A program made the translations under genes and the position numbers. From an uncultured Collinsella sp. (GTDB lineage Bacteria > Actinomycetota > Coriobacteriia > Coriobacteriales > Coriobacteriaceae): a DNA stretch of 9,440 nucleotides. The notes beneath the pieces were generated by a model. The model had not been told where the DNA came from and made no database searches. It saw nothing but the letters and a program-made list of their open reading frames with translations. Positions 1 through 5,320 of this stretch are shown piece after piece (positions within the stretch are counted from its first letter, which is position 1; every line of letters begins with the position of its first letter). The stretch covers positions 1 through 9,440 of the forward strand of contig URZB01000046.1 of assembly GCA_900552295.1 (NCBI GenBank), written 5' to 3'.

Positions 1-1850
1 GGATTCATGCGGACAAAGCCGGGCTCGTCGGCGAGCAGCGCCAGCGTCTTGCAGTTGCCGGTCATCGAGCGGCAGCTGTAGTGACCGACCTCGCGGACGG
101 TGCACAGAATGAGCGGGTACTCATCGTCGGGAAGCTCGGAGGGCGCCTCCCAGTCGTGCGCCATCAGGTTGGCGCGGCCGTCCTTGGTGGTGAACTTGCC
201 ACCAGCGAACATGTCGGGCGTACCGTGGTCGTTCACATCGGTGCTCTTGACCGGCCACTGGGCGTAGCCGCCCTCGGGAGCCATCTTCTCGTAGGTCGCG
301 CCCACAAAGTTGGGGCACAGGCTAATGCACTCGTTCCAGATCTGCTCGGTGTTGTCGTAGTGCATGGGATAGCCCATACGCGTGGACAGGTCCGCGAAGA
401 TCTCCCAGTCGTGGCGGCACTCGCCCTTGGGCGGAACAGCCGCGTCAAAGTGCTGGAAGCTACGGTCGGATGCGGTAAAGACACCCTCGTGCTCGCCCCA
501 AGAGGTAGCGGGCAGGATGACGTCGGCGAGCATGGTCGTCTGCGTCATGAAGATGTCCTGGCAAATAAACAGATCCAGCTCGGAGAGCGTCTTGCGCATA
601 CCGGCCGAATCGGGCTCGGTCTGCACCGGGTCCTCGCCGTAGTTGTAGAAGCAGTGCACCTTGCCCTCGTCGACCAGGTGGCCCAGGTCGGTGAGCTTGT
701 AGCCCTCCTCGAGCGGGAGCTTTTCCTCGGGTACGCCCCAAGCCTTGGCAAACTTGGCACGCACCGCCGGGTCGGTGACCTTCTGGTAGCCAGGGTACAG
801 GTTGGGCAGCATGCCCATATCGCAGGAGCCCTGGACGTTGTTCTGGCCACGCACGGGCGCGAGGCCGGAATTGGGTTTGCCGATCTGGCCGGCAACGCAG
901 GCGATGGAGGCGATGGTGTGCACCGTCTTCAGGTTCTGCTTCTGCTGGCATACGCCCATACCCCAGCCAATGATGGCAGAGGGCTTCGCCGTGGCGTACA
1001 TCTCGGCAGCTTGGTGGATCAACGCGGGCTCGACACCCGTGATGTCCTGTACGGATTCGGGAGTGTAGTTCTTGATGGTCTCCCACCATTCGTCAAAGCC
1101 GTTCGTGTGCTCGGCGACGAATTCCTTGTCGTAGAGGCCATCGTTGACCAAGCAGTTGGCAAAGGCGTTGAGGAACGCAACGTTGCAACCGTTCTTGATC
1201 GGAAGGTAGATATCGGCGATACGCGCGGTTTCAATATGGCGCGGGTCGGCGACGATGATCTTGCAACCCTTTTCTTTGGCTCGCACGATACGCCTTGCGA
1301 CGATGGGGTGCGAATCGGCAGGGTTATAGCCGAAGAGGAAAATGCAGCCCGCATCCTCCATACCGGGGATGGAGCATGACATGCAACCTGAACCAACCGT
1401 GTCCATCAGACCGAGGACAGTAGGGCCGTGTCAAGTACGGGCGCAGTTGTCCACGCTGTGGGTGCCGATGCACGCACGCGTAAACTTCTGCATGACGTAG
1501 TTCGCCTCATTGCCGCCGCCTCGCGAAGAGCCGGTGGTCATGACAGCGTTAGGACCATATTCGTCAATTATGGCCTGCATCTTAGATGCGGTGAAATCCA
1601 GTGCCTCGTCCCAGCTTACGCGCTCAAGATCCGCGCCCTTGGTGCGACGGATCATCGGGTGCAGTACGCGAGGAGTCAAGATCTTGGTGTCGTTGATGAA
1701 GTCGTAGCCACTCATGCCCTTAAGGCACAGCTCGCTCTGGTTGGTGATGCCGTTGAGCGGTTCGGTACCCACGACCTGGCCGTTTTGGACCAGGAGGTTA
1801 AACTGGCAACCGGCGCCGCAATACGGGCAAATCACTTTATGCTTCTCCAT
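1..1850 (-). CDS. fdhF: Selenocysteine-containing formate dehydrogenase, molybdopterin catalytic subunit (3' end cut by window)
   Basis: Oxidises formate to CO2 and passes electrons to a ferredoxin-type partner; cytoplasmic, molybdopterin/[4Fe-4S] enzyme of the FdhF family. The start at 1850 is set by a strong Shine-Dalgarno (GGAAGGAGGG, about 5 nt upstream) and by alignment: cluster cysteines fall at C8, C11, C15 and C42 with K44, the E. coli FdhF numbering. Codon 140 is TGA (1431-1433) in the context CARTUHGPTV and is read as selenocysteine; after it the frame stays open to the window edge. The segment PVRGQNNVQG carries Arg334, equivalent to catalytic Arg333 of E. coli. 616 codons are visible; the family is about 715 aa, so roughly 100 C-terminal residues (the end of the molybdopterin-binding domain) lie outside. 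It follows the ferredoxin gene by 75 nt and is probably cotranscribed with it. A simple ORF caller would split this gene at the TGA. Confidence 0.96.
1400..1419 (-). promoter_or_regulatory. Bacterial SECIS element of fdhF
   Basis: Twelve nucleotides after the UGA, the mRNA can fold a hairpin: UGUCC pairs with GGACA, a short upper part has an unpaired U, and the apical loop is GGUCU. With the U of UGA counted as 1, GGUCU occupies positions 22-26, exactly where it lies in the E. coli fdhF SECIS as I recall that sequence. Elongation factor SelB binds such loops (conserved G and U) and delivers Sec-tRNA. The lower stem differs in sequence from E. coli while keeping the fold, as expected for an RNA signal under structural selection. 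Confidence 0.85.
1431..1433 (-). other. In-frame UGA read as selenocysteine (Sec140 of FdhF)
   Basis: The minus-strand codon is TGA, preceded by codons for C-A-R-T and followed by H-G-P-T-V. This is the conserved active-site context of Sec formate dehydrogenases (E. coli reads CARVUHGPSV). The frame is coding on both sides, so this is recoding and not a true stop. Counting from the start at 1850, it is residue 140. The Sec selenium would ligate molybdenum in the active site. Confidence 0.95.
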
Positions 1851-1873
1851 GACACCCTCCTTCCTTTCTCTGA

Positions 1874-1889
1874 TACCGAATACTCGGTA
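1874..1889 (-). repeat. Short inverted repeat between hydN-like gene and fdhF
   Basis: TACCGA and TCGGTA form a perfect 6-bp inverted repeat around a 4-nt centre, 24 nt upstream of the fdhF start codon and just 5' of its Shine-Dalgarno. No T-run follows on either strand, so it is not a classic terminator. It could be an mRNA-stabilising or processing hairpin between the two genes, or an operator. The structure is seen; the function is not known. Confidence 0.45.
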
Positions 1890-1925
1890 CGTATTTGACA
1901 ATCATTGGGCCTGTCGCCCCGACGC

Positions 1926-2444
1926 TTACGCCTCGTTTTCGATGGTGGCGCGGGCACGCTCGGCAGTCAGCTCCGCCAGGCGCTCCTCGTCTACCAGGGT
2001 GAGGCCCTTGGTCGGGCACGCCTCGGCACACGCCGGACCGCCGGGACGGTCCACGCACAGGTCGCACTTGAGCACGAAGCTCTTTGTCTGCGAACCCACG
2101 CGCACGTCGCCCATCAAGACGGGGACCTGCGTGGTCGCCACGCTCACGGCGCCAAAGGGGCAGGCCATGACGCAGCTCTTGCAGCCGATGCAGTTGTCCT
2201 CGTTGACGCCGATACGATGGTTCTTTGGATCAAAGAACAAGGCGCCCGTAGGACAAGCCTTCGCGCACGGAGCGTCCTCGCAGTGGTGACATGCCACCGG
2301 CGCGGAGATCTCGTAGGTGCGCGTTACGCGCAAGCGAGGTGCGGCGATGTTGCCGGGGATATCGTGTGCCTCAATGCACGCCGCCATACAGGTTTGGCAC
2401 CCAATGCAGCGCGAGGAATCAGCCACGACTCGTTTATTGCCCAT
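1926..2444 (-). CDS. hydN: HydN/HycB-like ferredoxin with four [4Fe-4S] clusters (electron partner of formate dehydrogenase)
   Basis: Small soluble electron carrier, 172 aa, expected to take electrons from FdhF and pass them to a hydrogenase or other acceptor. Sixteen cysteines are arranged as four cluster sets: C13/16/19/23, C52/55/60/64, C85/88/91/95 and C127/130/139/143, in motifs such as CIGCQTCMAAC, CEDAPC, CIGCKSCVMACPFG and CDLC. Length, motif order and the C-terminal LAELTAER segment resemble E. coli HydN (175 aa). The start at 2444 (MGNKRVVADSSRCIGC) has an AGGAGGGAG ribosome site upstream and puts the first cluster at the usual distance. The frame stays open upstream to a GTG at 2552, which would add 36 residues with no resemblance to the family; I reject that start. 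The gene sits directly before fdhF. The symbol rests on resemblance; FdhB or HycB naming would be equally defensible. Confidence 0.9.
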   Translation of the reverse strand: MGNKRVVADSSRCIGCQTCMAACIEAHDIPGNIAAPRLRVTRTYEISAPVACHHCEDAPCAKACPTGALFFDPKNHRIGVNEDNCIGCKSCVMACPFGAVSVATTQVPVLMGDVRVGSQTKSFVLKCDLCVDRPGGPACAEACPTKGLTLVDEERLAELTAERARATIENEA

Positions 2445-2468
2445 GTTGTTCACTCCCTCCTGAATCCC

Positions 2469-2523
2469 ATGCCGGAGAGACCCTGTCGACGTTGTCCCGG
2501 ACCGCCCGTGGTCCGGCATCGAC
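2469..2523 (-). promoter_or_regulatory. hydN leader with mutually exclusive hairpins
   Basis: In the minus-strand RNA, CCGGACC (2503-2497 complement region) can pair with GGUCCGG around a 6-nt loop, helped by outer GUCGA/UCGAC pairing. The same CCGGA bases can instead pair over 8 bp as AUGCCGGA (2512-2519) with UCCGGCAU (2469-2476). The second partner ends about 8 nt before the ribosome-binding site of the ferredoxin gene. Two overlapping alternatives suggest an RNA switch or attenuator, but neither is followed by a T-run, and GC-rich leaders form such pairs by chance. The pairing is read directly; the regulatory role is inferred. Confidence 0.3.
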
Positions 2524-2622
2524 GTATCGAGCGCATGCGGCGAAACAGGCACTTCGATAGAGTTCCTCCAACGATATACAGGCTAAATATACGCAGTTGC
2601 AGCTGGCAAACTTGAGCATAGG

Positions 2623-2648
2623 CCCTGCATTACGGGTGTATTGCAGGG
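2623..2648. repeat. Strong inverted repeat upstream of the hydN-fdhF unit
   Basis: CCCTGCA and TGCAGGG face each other around 12 nt, which themselves contain TAC/GTA pairing around a GGGT loop (one T-T mismatch between the two stems). On the plus strand the stem is followed by GTTTT, weakly terminator-like, but no plus-strand gene precedes it. On the minus strand it lies in or just upstream of the hydN leader, so an operator or leader hairpin is the more natural reading. Confidence 0.4.
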
Positions 2649-2774
2649 GTTTTGGCAGGTTGGAATTATTCTCTAGAAGCTATAAAGGTGAGTGTATTAC
2701 ATGCGTACGCCTCAGAGATTTTTACGCGCTCTCATTTTAGATGTACTACGCTTGTATTCAAGTTAATGGTTATT

Positions 2775-2816
2775 TACTTGAGCGAAATAAAGTAATCGTT
2801 ATAAGATGCTCAAGTA
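2775..2816 (+). promoter_or_regulatory. Promoter and putative autoregulatory operator of the toxin-antitoxin operon
   Basis: A sigma70-type promoter is visible: TTGAGC (2778-2783), a 16-bp spacer, TATAAG (2800-2805). A perfect 9-bp inverted repeat, TACTTGAGC (2775-2783) and GCTCAAGTA (2808-2816), covers the -35 box on one side and the start-site region on the other. The half-site centres are 33 bp apart, about three helical turns. RelB/DinJ antitoxins bind palindromic operators through ribbon-helix-helix domains, so this is the expected autorepression site. A further TCAAGT/ACTTGA pair occurs at 2758-2763 and 2776-2781. Confidence 0.6.
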
Positions 2817-2871
2817 TCGGCACATGCCGCATTTGACCGACTATATTGCACGCTCATTAAGGGGGCCAGTG

Positions 2872-3195
2872 ATGTCATCGACTCAAAAACGAGCCATCCT
2901 GCAGGTGCGCATTCGCGAGGAAGACAAGCAGCATGCCGAACATCTCTACGACGCCATGGGCACATCGCTCGCCGAGGCCGTCAGTCTATTTGTCGCGCAG
3001 AGCATTTTGATGCGCAAGCTCCCCTTTCAGCCGGTCGCCGTGCGCTCAAAGGACGGCACCGCCGCCTATGGATCGCTCAAAGCATACGGTGACCCCAATC
3101 GCCGCTCCGAGGAGCGCAATGCCTGGATTGAATACCTTGCCACAGAAAGCGACGATTCGATTTTGGGTCCCGAGGAAGTAGATATCCATGAGTAG
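2872..3195 (+). CDS. RelB/DinJ-like antitoxin
   Basis: Predicted 107-aa antitoxin, cytoplasmic, expected to neutralise the PIN toxin encoded next and to repress their shared promoter. Residues 7-48 fit the RelB/DinJ ribbon-helix-helix pattern: a strand (RAILQVRI), a charged helix (EEDKQHAEHLYDAMG), then the family segment TSLAEAVSLFVAQSILMRKLPF. The C-terminal half (about 55-107) is polar and acidic, as expected for the toxin-binding tail. The start at 2872 was chosen because it begins the strand region and has a purine stretch (AAGGGGG) upstream. An in-frame ATG at 2806 lies between the -10 box and the predicted start site, so it is unlikely. The stop overlaps the toxin start by 8 nt, implying translational coupling. 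Confidence 0.8.
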   Translation: MSSTQKRAILQVRIREEDKQHAEHLYDAMGTSLAEAVSLFVAQSILMRKLPFQPVAVRSKDGTAAYGSLKAYGDPNRRSEERNAWIEYLATESDDSILGPEEVDIHE

Positions 3196-3664
3196 CACCA
3201 TCATCGACGAGACCGTCATCCTACGCTACCTGCTTGACGACGACGAAGTCCTGTCACCGCGCGCCGCCAAGGTCATCGCCACGCGCACCGCTCGTGTCTA
3301 TCCCGAAATCATCACGCGCGTCGTGGTCACGCTGCGCGACGTCTATAAGGTTCCCCGCGTTGAGATTGCTGCGGCCATGAAAAGGCTGCTCGATGACGTC
3401 ATGGTCGACGAGCCCACCGTTGTCGCCCTTGCCGTCAAACTTTTTGGCAAGACCCATATGGACTTTACCGACTGCCTCCTCGCAGCCCGAACCGCCATCT
3501 ACAACGATGATGTCGTGAGCTTTGGTAAGCCCATCATCCAAGGCATGATCGATTACCGCCGAAAGCGCCAAACCGCAGCCGACGCTCGCGACCGCGCCGC
3601 CGAAGCCCACAGCCGAAGCACTGACTCCACCATCGACAAACTCCGCCACCAACCCCGCAGCTAA
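3188..3664 (+). CDS. PIN-domain toxin (VapC-like ribonuclease)
   Basis: Predicted 158-aa PIN-domain protein, probably an endoribonuclease toxin. The fold is shown by IDETVILRYLL near the N-terminus (Asp7), YPEIITRVVV (Glu40) and HMDFTDCLLAA (Asp92, Asp95), followed by the strand VVSFGKP. In typical VapC proteins the last motif reads TFDxD; here a Gly (G113) stands where the fourth acid is usual. Residues from about 117 form a charged tail rich in Arg, Ala, Asp and Ser, which makes the protein longer than common VapC (about 130-140 aa). It starts inside the antitoxin gene (8-nt overlap) with GAGGAAG 9 nt upstream. RelB/DinJ antitoxins are more often paired with RelE/YafQ toxins, so the combination is mixed. 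No database check was possible. Confidence 0.75.
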   Translation: MSSTIIDETVILRYLLDDDEVLSPRAAKVIATRTARVYPEIITRVVVTLRDVYKVPRVEIAAAMKRLLDDVMVDEPTVVALAVKLFGKTHMDFTDCLLAARTAIYNDDVVSFGKPIIQGMIDYRRKRQTAADARDRAAEAHSRSTDSTIDKLRHQPRS

Positions 3665-3677
3665 CCCCATCCCCTCC

Positions 3678-3747
3678 TAAGTTGCGGTGAAATACGGACT
3701 GTTTTATGTCTCTGAGTAGCCTTTAGTCCGTATTTCACCGCAACTTA
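3678..3747. repeat. Left palindrome (23-bp perfect stem, 24-nt loop)
   Basis: Bases 3678-3700 and 3725-3747 are perfect reverse complements; the core arm is AGTTGCGGTGAAATACGGAC. The loop is 3701-3724. It lies between the convergent ends of the PIN toxin gene and the AbiEi-like gene. It could work as a bidirectional transcription barrier, but no T-run follows on either strand, so it is not a standard terminator. The same arm sequence recurs at 4964-5030. Confidence 0.9.
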
Positions 3748-3779
3748 TTGTTGGGCGGCGGAGTCGGTTGTCTCTGCTA

Positions 3780-4778
3780 TCAGGAATCCGCAAAAGGCTT
3801 TGTAGTTGGGATACCGTAGCCGCGCATCATAGCGCCAAACTCTTCGACATCATATGTGTCCGATAGCTTGAAATGAATGACGTTATGACCCATGGCACGT
3901 AAGTTCGCATCGCGCAATAAGGCGGCTCGATAGGTTTTTGCCGCAGCATGTTCCAAATCTTTTTGAGTTTCGTCCTCAAACTTACCCAAACCATGAAGCT
4001 CTGCCAACATCCATGACCCATCTGGCATCCGCCAACCATAATCTGCCAGATAATAGCCGGCATTTCCTGGTCGAGCAATCTCAACCTGAAGCTCAGGCGC
4101 AACGACTCCAGCAAGGATCATTGCCGCTCGCGCCTCGGACTCTCCCCCGTTATCCGACCTCCCGTCCATATGCTCGAACACGCCAAACGCACGGGCGATG
4201 CCATGCAAACCGCGACAATTGGCCTGTGCATACGCACGCAGCTCCTCGCGGTCGACATCATACTCACGAGCCAATCCATCGGCGTAGCCAAGCGCATACC
4301 GAAATGCACTCGCGCGGGCAATATCGACCACCGTCCGATAGGGGTCCGTCAGCGTAAACGGGCCGAGCCGCCATAACTCACCTGGGCGCCATCGACGATA
4401 CTCAACGAACTCATATGTATCGCGCCTGGTAGATCTCGGCAACAACATCTGAACGGCATTAAGCAGCGAGTAAGCAGAGCCGATACCGTACAGCAATGCC
4501 GCCGTTGAACCGCAGAAAATGGCATCCGGTTCGACGGCCGCAATAGCAGATGCAAGCTGGAAAATGCGGGCTTCCACGTCAAGGTGGCTCCAATAAACAG
4601 GATCGGCGTACACATGGTTATAGAGTCGAATTAAAAGCTCTTCCTGCATAAGCTCACGCGCGCGCCGCTCATCCCAAGGATCAGTCGTTATCAATAGCTG
4701 CTCGTCATGATGAATCCCGAGAGCGGAAAACAGCATCTTGGCATATGACTTCGGAAAATGTTTAGCTTTATTGGACAT
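3780..4778 (-). CDS. AbiEi-like protein with C-terminal PD-(D/E)xK / DUF559-like nuclease fold
   Basis: 332 aa from the ATG at 4778; function not established. The N-terminal half resembles the AbiEi-antitoxin-like architecture common in actinobacteria: RLYNHVYADP (about 51-60, winged-helix edge), IFCGSTAALLYGI (87-99) and TDPYRTVVDIARA (144-156). The C-terminal part resembles Vsr/DUF559 restriction-endonuclease folds: GGESEARAAMILAG (E213, E215), YYLADYGW (D246), MLAELHG (E260, H262) and LLRDANLRAMGHNVIHF (288-303). An E-D-ExH layout like this suggests a nuclease or a relic of one. The start is uncertain: ATG 4790 and TTG 4799 are in frame and none has a good ribosome site. The GC content is lower than in adjacent genes, and the gene is bracketed by two inverted palindromes, suggesting horizontal acquisition. 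In AbiE systems AbiEi pairs with the toxin AbiEii, but no AbiEii-like gene is adjacent. Confidence 0.65.
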   Translation of the reverse strand: MSNKAKHFPKSYAKMLFSALGIHHDEQLLITTDPWDERRARELMQEELLIRLYNHVYADPVYWSHLDVEARIFQLASAIAAVEPDAIFCGSTAALLYGIGSAYSLLNAVQMLLPRSTRRDTYEFVEYRRWRPGELWRLGPFTLTDPYRTVVDIARASAFRYALGYADGLAREYDVDREELRAYAQANCRGLHGIARAFGVFEHMDGRSDNGGESEARAAMILAGVVAPELQVEIARPGNAGYYLADYGWRMPDGSWMLAELHGLGKFEDETQKDLEHAAAKTYRAALLRDANLRAMGHNVIHFKLSDTYDVEEFGAMMRGYGIPTTKPFADS

Positions 4779-4849
4779 GACCCGCACCATAACAATCAAG
4801 AACGAGTGAACGCCTTTACGCTATCGCAGAACGGCATTTAAATACCTTG

Positions 4850-4869
4850 CCAAAAGCTGACCAAAAGCT
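4850..4869. repeat. Tandem 9-bp direct repeat upstream of the AbiEi-like gene
   Basis: CCAAAAGCT occurs at 4850-4858 and again at 4861-4869, a period of 11 bp or about one helical turn, 72-91 bases upstream of the AbiEi-like start codon. An AT-rich stretch (TATTTAAAT on the minus strand, near 4836-4844) lies between it and the gene and could hold a -10 box. An operator role is inferred only from position and phasing. Confidence 0.35.
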
Positions 4870-4963
4870 TGACGTCGCAGGTCAGAGCTTCAAAAAATAT
4901 TTCCACTCTCGGTAGACGGTCGCTACGACCCTCCCAACGGCATCAAAATCCACCCTTACAATT

Positions 4964-5030
4964 AGTTGCGGTGAAATACGGACTACATGGGCCATAAAAG
5001 CCGAAAAACAGTCCGTATTTCACCGCAACT
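4964..5030. repeat. Right palindrome (21-bp perfect stem, 25-nt loop)
   Basis: Bases 4964-4984 and 5010-5030 are perfect reverse complements, with the same core arm as the left palindrome (AGTTGCGGTGAAATACGGAC). The loop is 4985-5009. The arms have extra similarity outside the stem: ATTGT follows the inner arm in both elements when they are oriented alike, and the outer flank CCCCTCC is shared. Read as inverted copies, the two elements are the same repeat with diverged loops. This one lies between the 5' end of the AbiEi-like gene and the tRNA terminator. Confidence 0.9.
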
Positions 5031-5064
5031 TAGGAGGGGATGTGGGGTCCCCGGCATGTATATG

Positions 5065-5100
5065 AAAACGACTCTGGCGCCAAATGAAGCCAAAGCCGTT
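5065..5100 (-). terminator. Likely terminator of the tRNA-Pro-tRNA-Gly unit
   Basis: On the minus strand, 12 nt after the CCA of tRNA-Gly, AACGGCTTTGGC can pair with GCCAGAGTCGTT (12 pairs including two G-U) around a 10-nt loop, ending in TTTT partly inside the stem base. Position and U-run fit an intrinsic terminator of ordinary strength. Confidence 0.55.
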
Positions 5101-5112
5101 AAAACTATCCTA

Positions 5113-5186
5113 TGGAGCGGGCGACGGGAATCGAACCCGCGTCATCAGCTTGGAAGGCTGGGGTTCTACCATTGAACTACGCCCGC
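5113..5186 (-). tRNA. tRNA-Gly (anticodon UCC)
   Basis: Full cloverleaf on the minus strand: acceptor GCGGGCG with CGCCCGC, D-arm GTTC/GAAC, anticodon loop CTTCCAA with anticodon TCC, T-loop TTCGAAT, discriminator T. The CCA end is encoded (5113-5115). The first anticodon-stem pair is a C-A mismatch. It lies 6 nt behind tRNA-Pro and is probably processed from the same transcript. It decodes GGA and GGG. Confidence 0.96.
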
Positions 5187-5192
5187 AAGATA

Positions 5193-5269
5193 TGGTCGGG
5201 ACGACAGGATTTGAACCTGCGACATCCTGCTCCCAAAGCAGGCGCGCTACCAAACTGCGCCACGTCCCG
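5193..5269 (-). tRNA. tRNA-Pro (anticodon UGG)
   Basis: Full cloverleaf on the minus strand: acceptor CGGGACG with CGTCCCG, D-arm GCGC/GCGC, anticodon stem CCTGC/GCAGG around loop TTTGGGA with anticodon TGG, T-arm GCAGG-TTCAAAT-CCTGT, discriminator A. The CCA end is encoded (5193-5195). It is the first gene of a two-tRNA unit served by the promoter at 5321-5349. Confidence 0.96.
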
Positions 5270-5320
5270 AAGGTGTTGAGCAGCTAAGGTCTAAACCTTG
5301 CGTGTCCCAAAGCGAAGGAA

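Larger units (their letters stand above)
2445..2871. other. Divergent intergenic region between the formate dehydrogenase unit and the toxin-antitoxin unit
   Basis: These 427 bases carry no convincing gene. Contents: the hydN leader with two overlapping hairpins (2469-2523), a longer inverted repeat (2623-2648), an AT-rich central part (about 2650-2810), and the toxin-antitoxin promoter with its inverted repeat (2775-2816). I could not assign a convincing -35/-10 pair for the minus-strand unit. A copy of the toxin-antitoxin half-site, ACTTGAGC, also lies at 2610-2617. Confidence 0.7.
3669..5041. mobile_element. Palindrome-bounded cassette with 37-bp perfect terminal inverted repeats (possible non-autonomous element)
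   Basis: Bases 3669-3705 are identical to the reverse complement of 5005-5041 over all 37 positions, and similarity continues outward (ACCCC-AT against ACCCCACAT). Each end is itself a long hairpin (see the two palindrome entries), so the unit is palindrome - gene (minus strand) - inverted palindrome. Inside is one AbiEi/DUF559-like gene with visibly lower GC than the genes on either side. No transposase or integrase is present and I see no clear target duplication, so mobility is inference. Possible readings are a MITE-like element that captured a gene, two independent insertions of the same palindrome in opposite orientation, or paired sites recognised by the encoded protein. Confidence 0.45.

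Noticed and set aside
81..1379. A 432-codon open frame on the plus strand across fdhF
   Set aside because: It lies antisense to a clearly recognisable FdhF, has no family resemblance and reflects the high GC of the codons on the other strand.
1431..1901. A separate 156-aa truncated formate dehydrogenase ending at 1431 (pseudogene by nonsense mutation)
   Set aside because: The TGA is at the conserved Sec position, a SECIS loop follows and coding continues without damage, so this is recoding.
2434..2619. A 61-aa minus-strand upstream peptide (MLKFASCNC...) in the hydN leader
   Set aside because: No ribosome site before its ATG, no resemblance to known leader peptides, and it overlaps the leader hairpins.
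2623..2700. Sigma54-type promoter for the formate dehydrogenase unit, as for E. coli fdhF
   Set aside because: No TGGCAC-N5-TTGCA on the correct strand, and actinobacteria generally lack sigma54.
3678..5030. CRISPR array from the four repeated arms
   Set aside because: The arms occur as two hairpins in opposite orientation 1.2 kb apart, with no regular repeat-spacer series and no cas genes.
5065..5186. Attachment-site duplication of the tRNA-Gly 3' end, as for a tRNA-integrated island
   Set aside because: I found no second copy of the tRNA 3' segment in the window, and no integrase gene is present.
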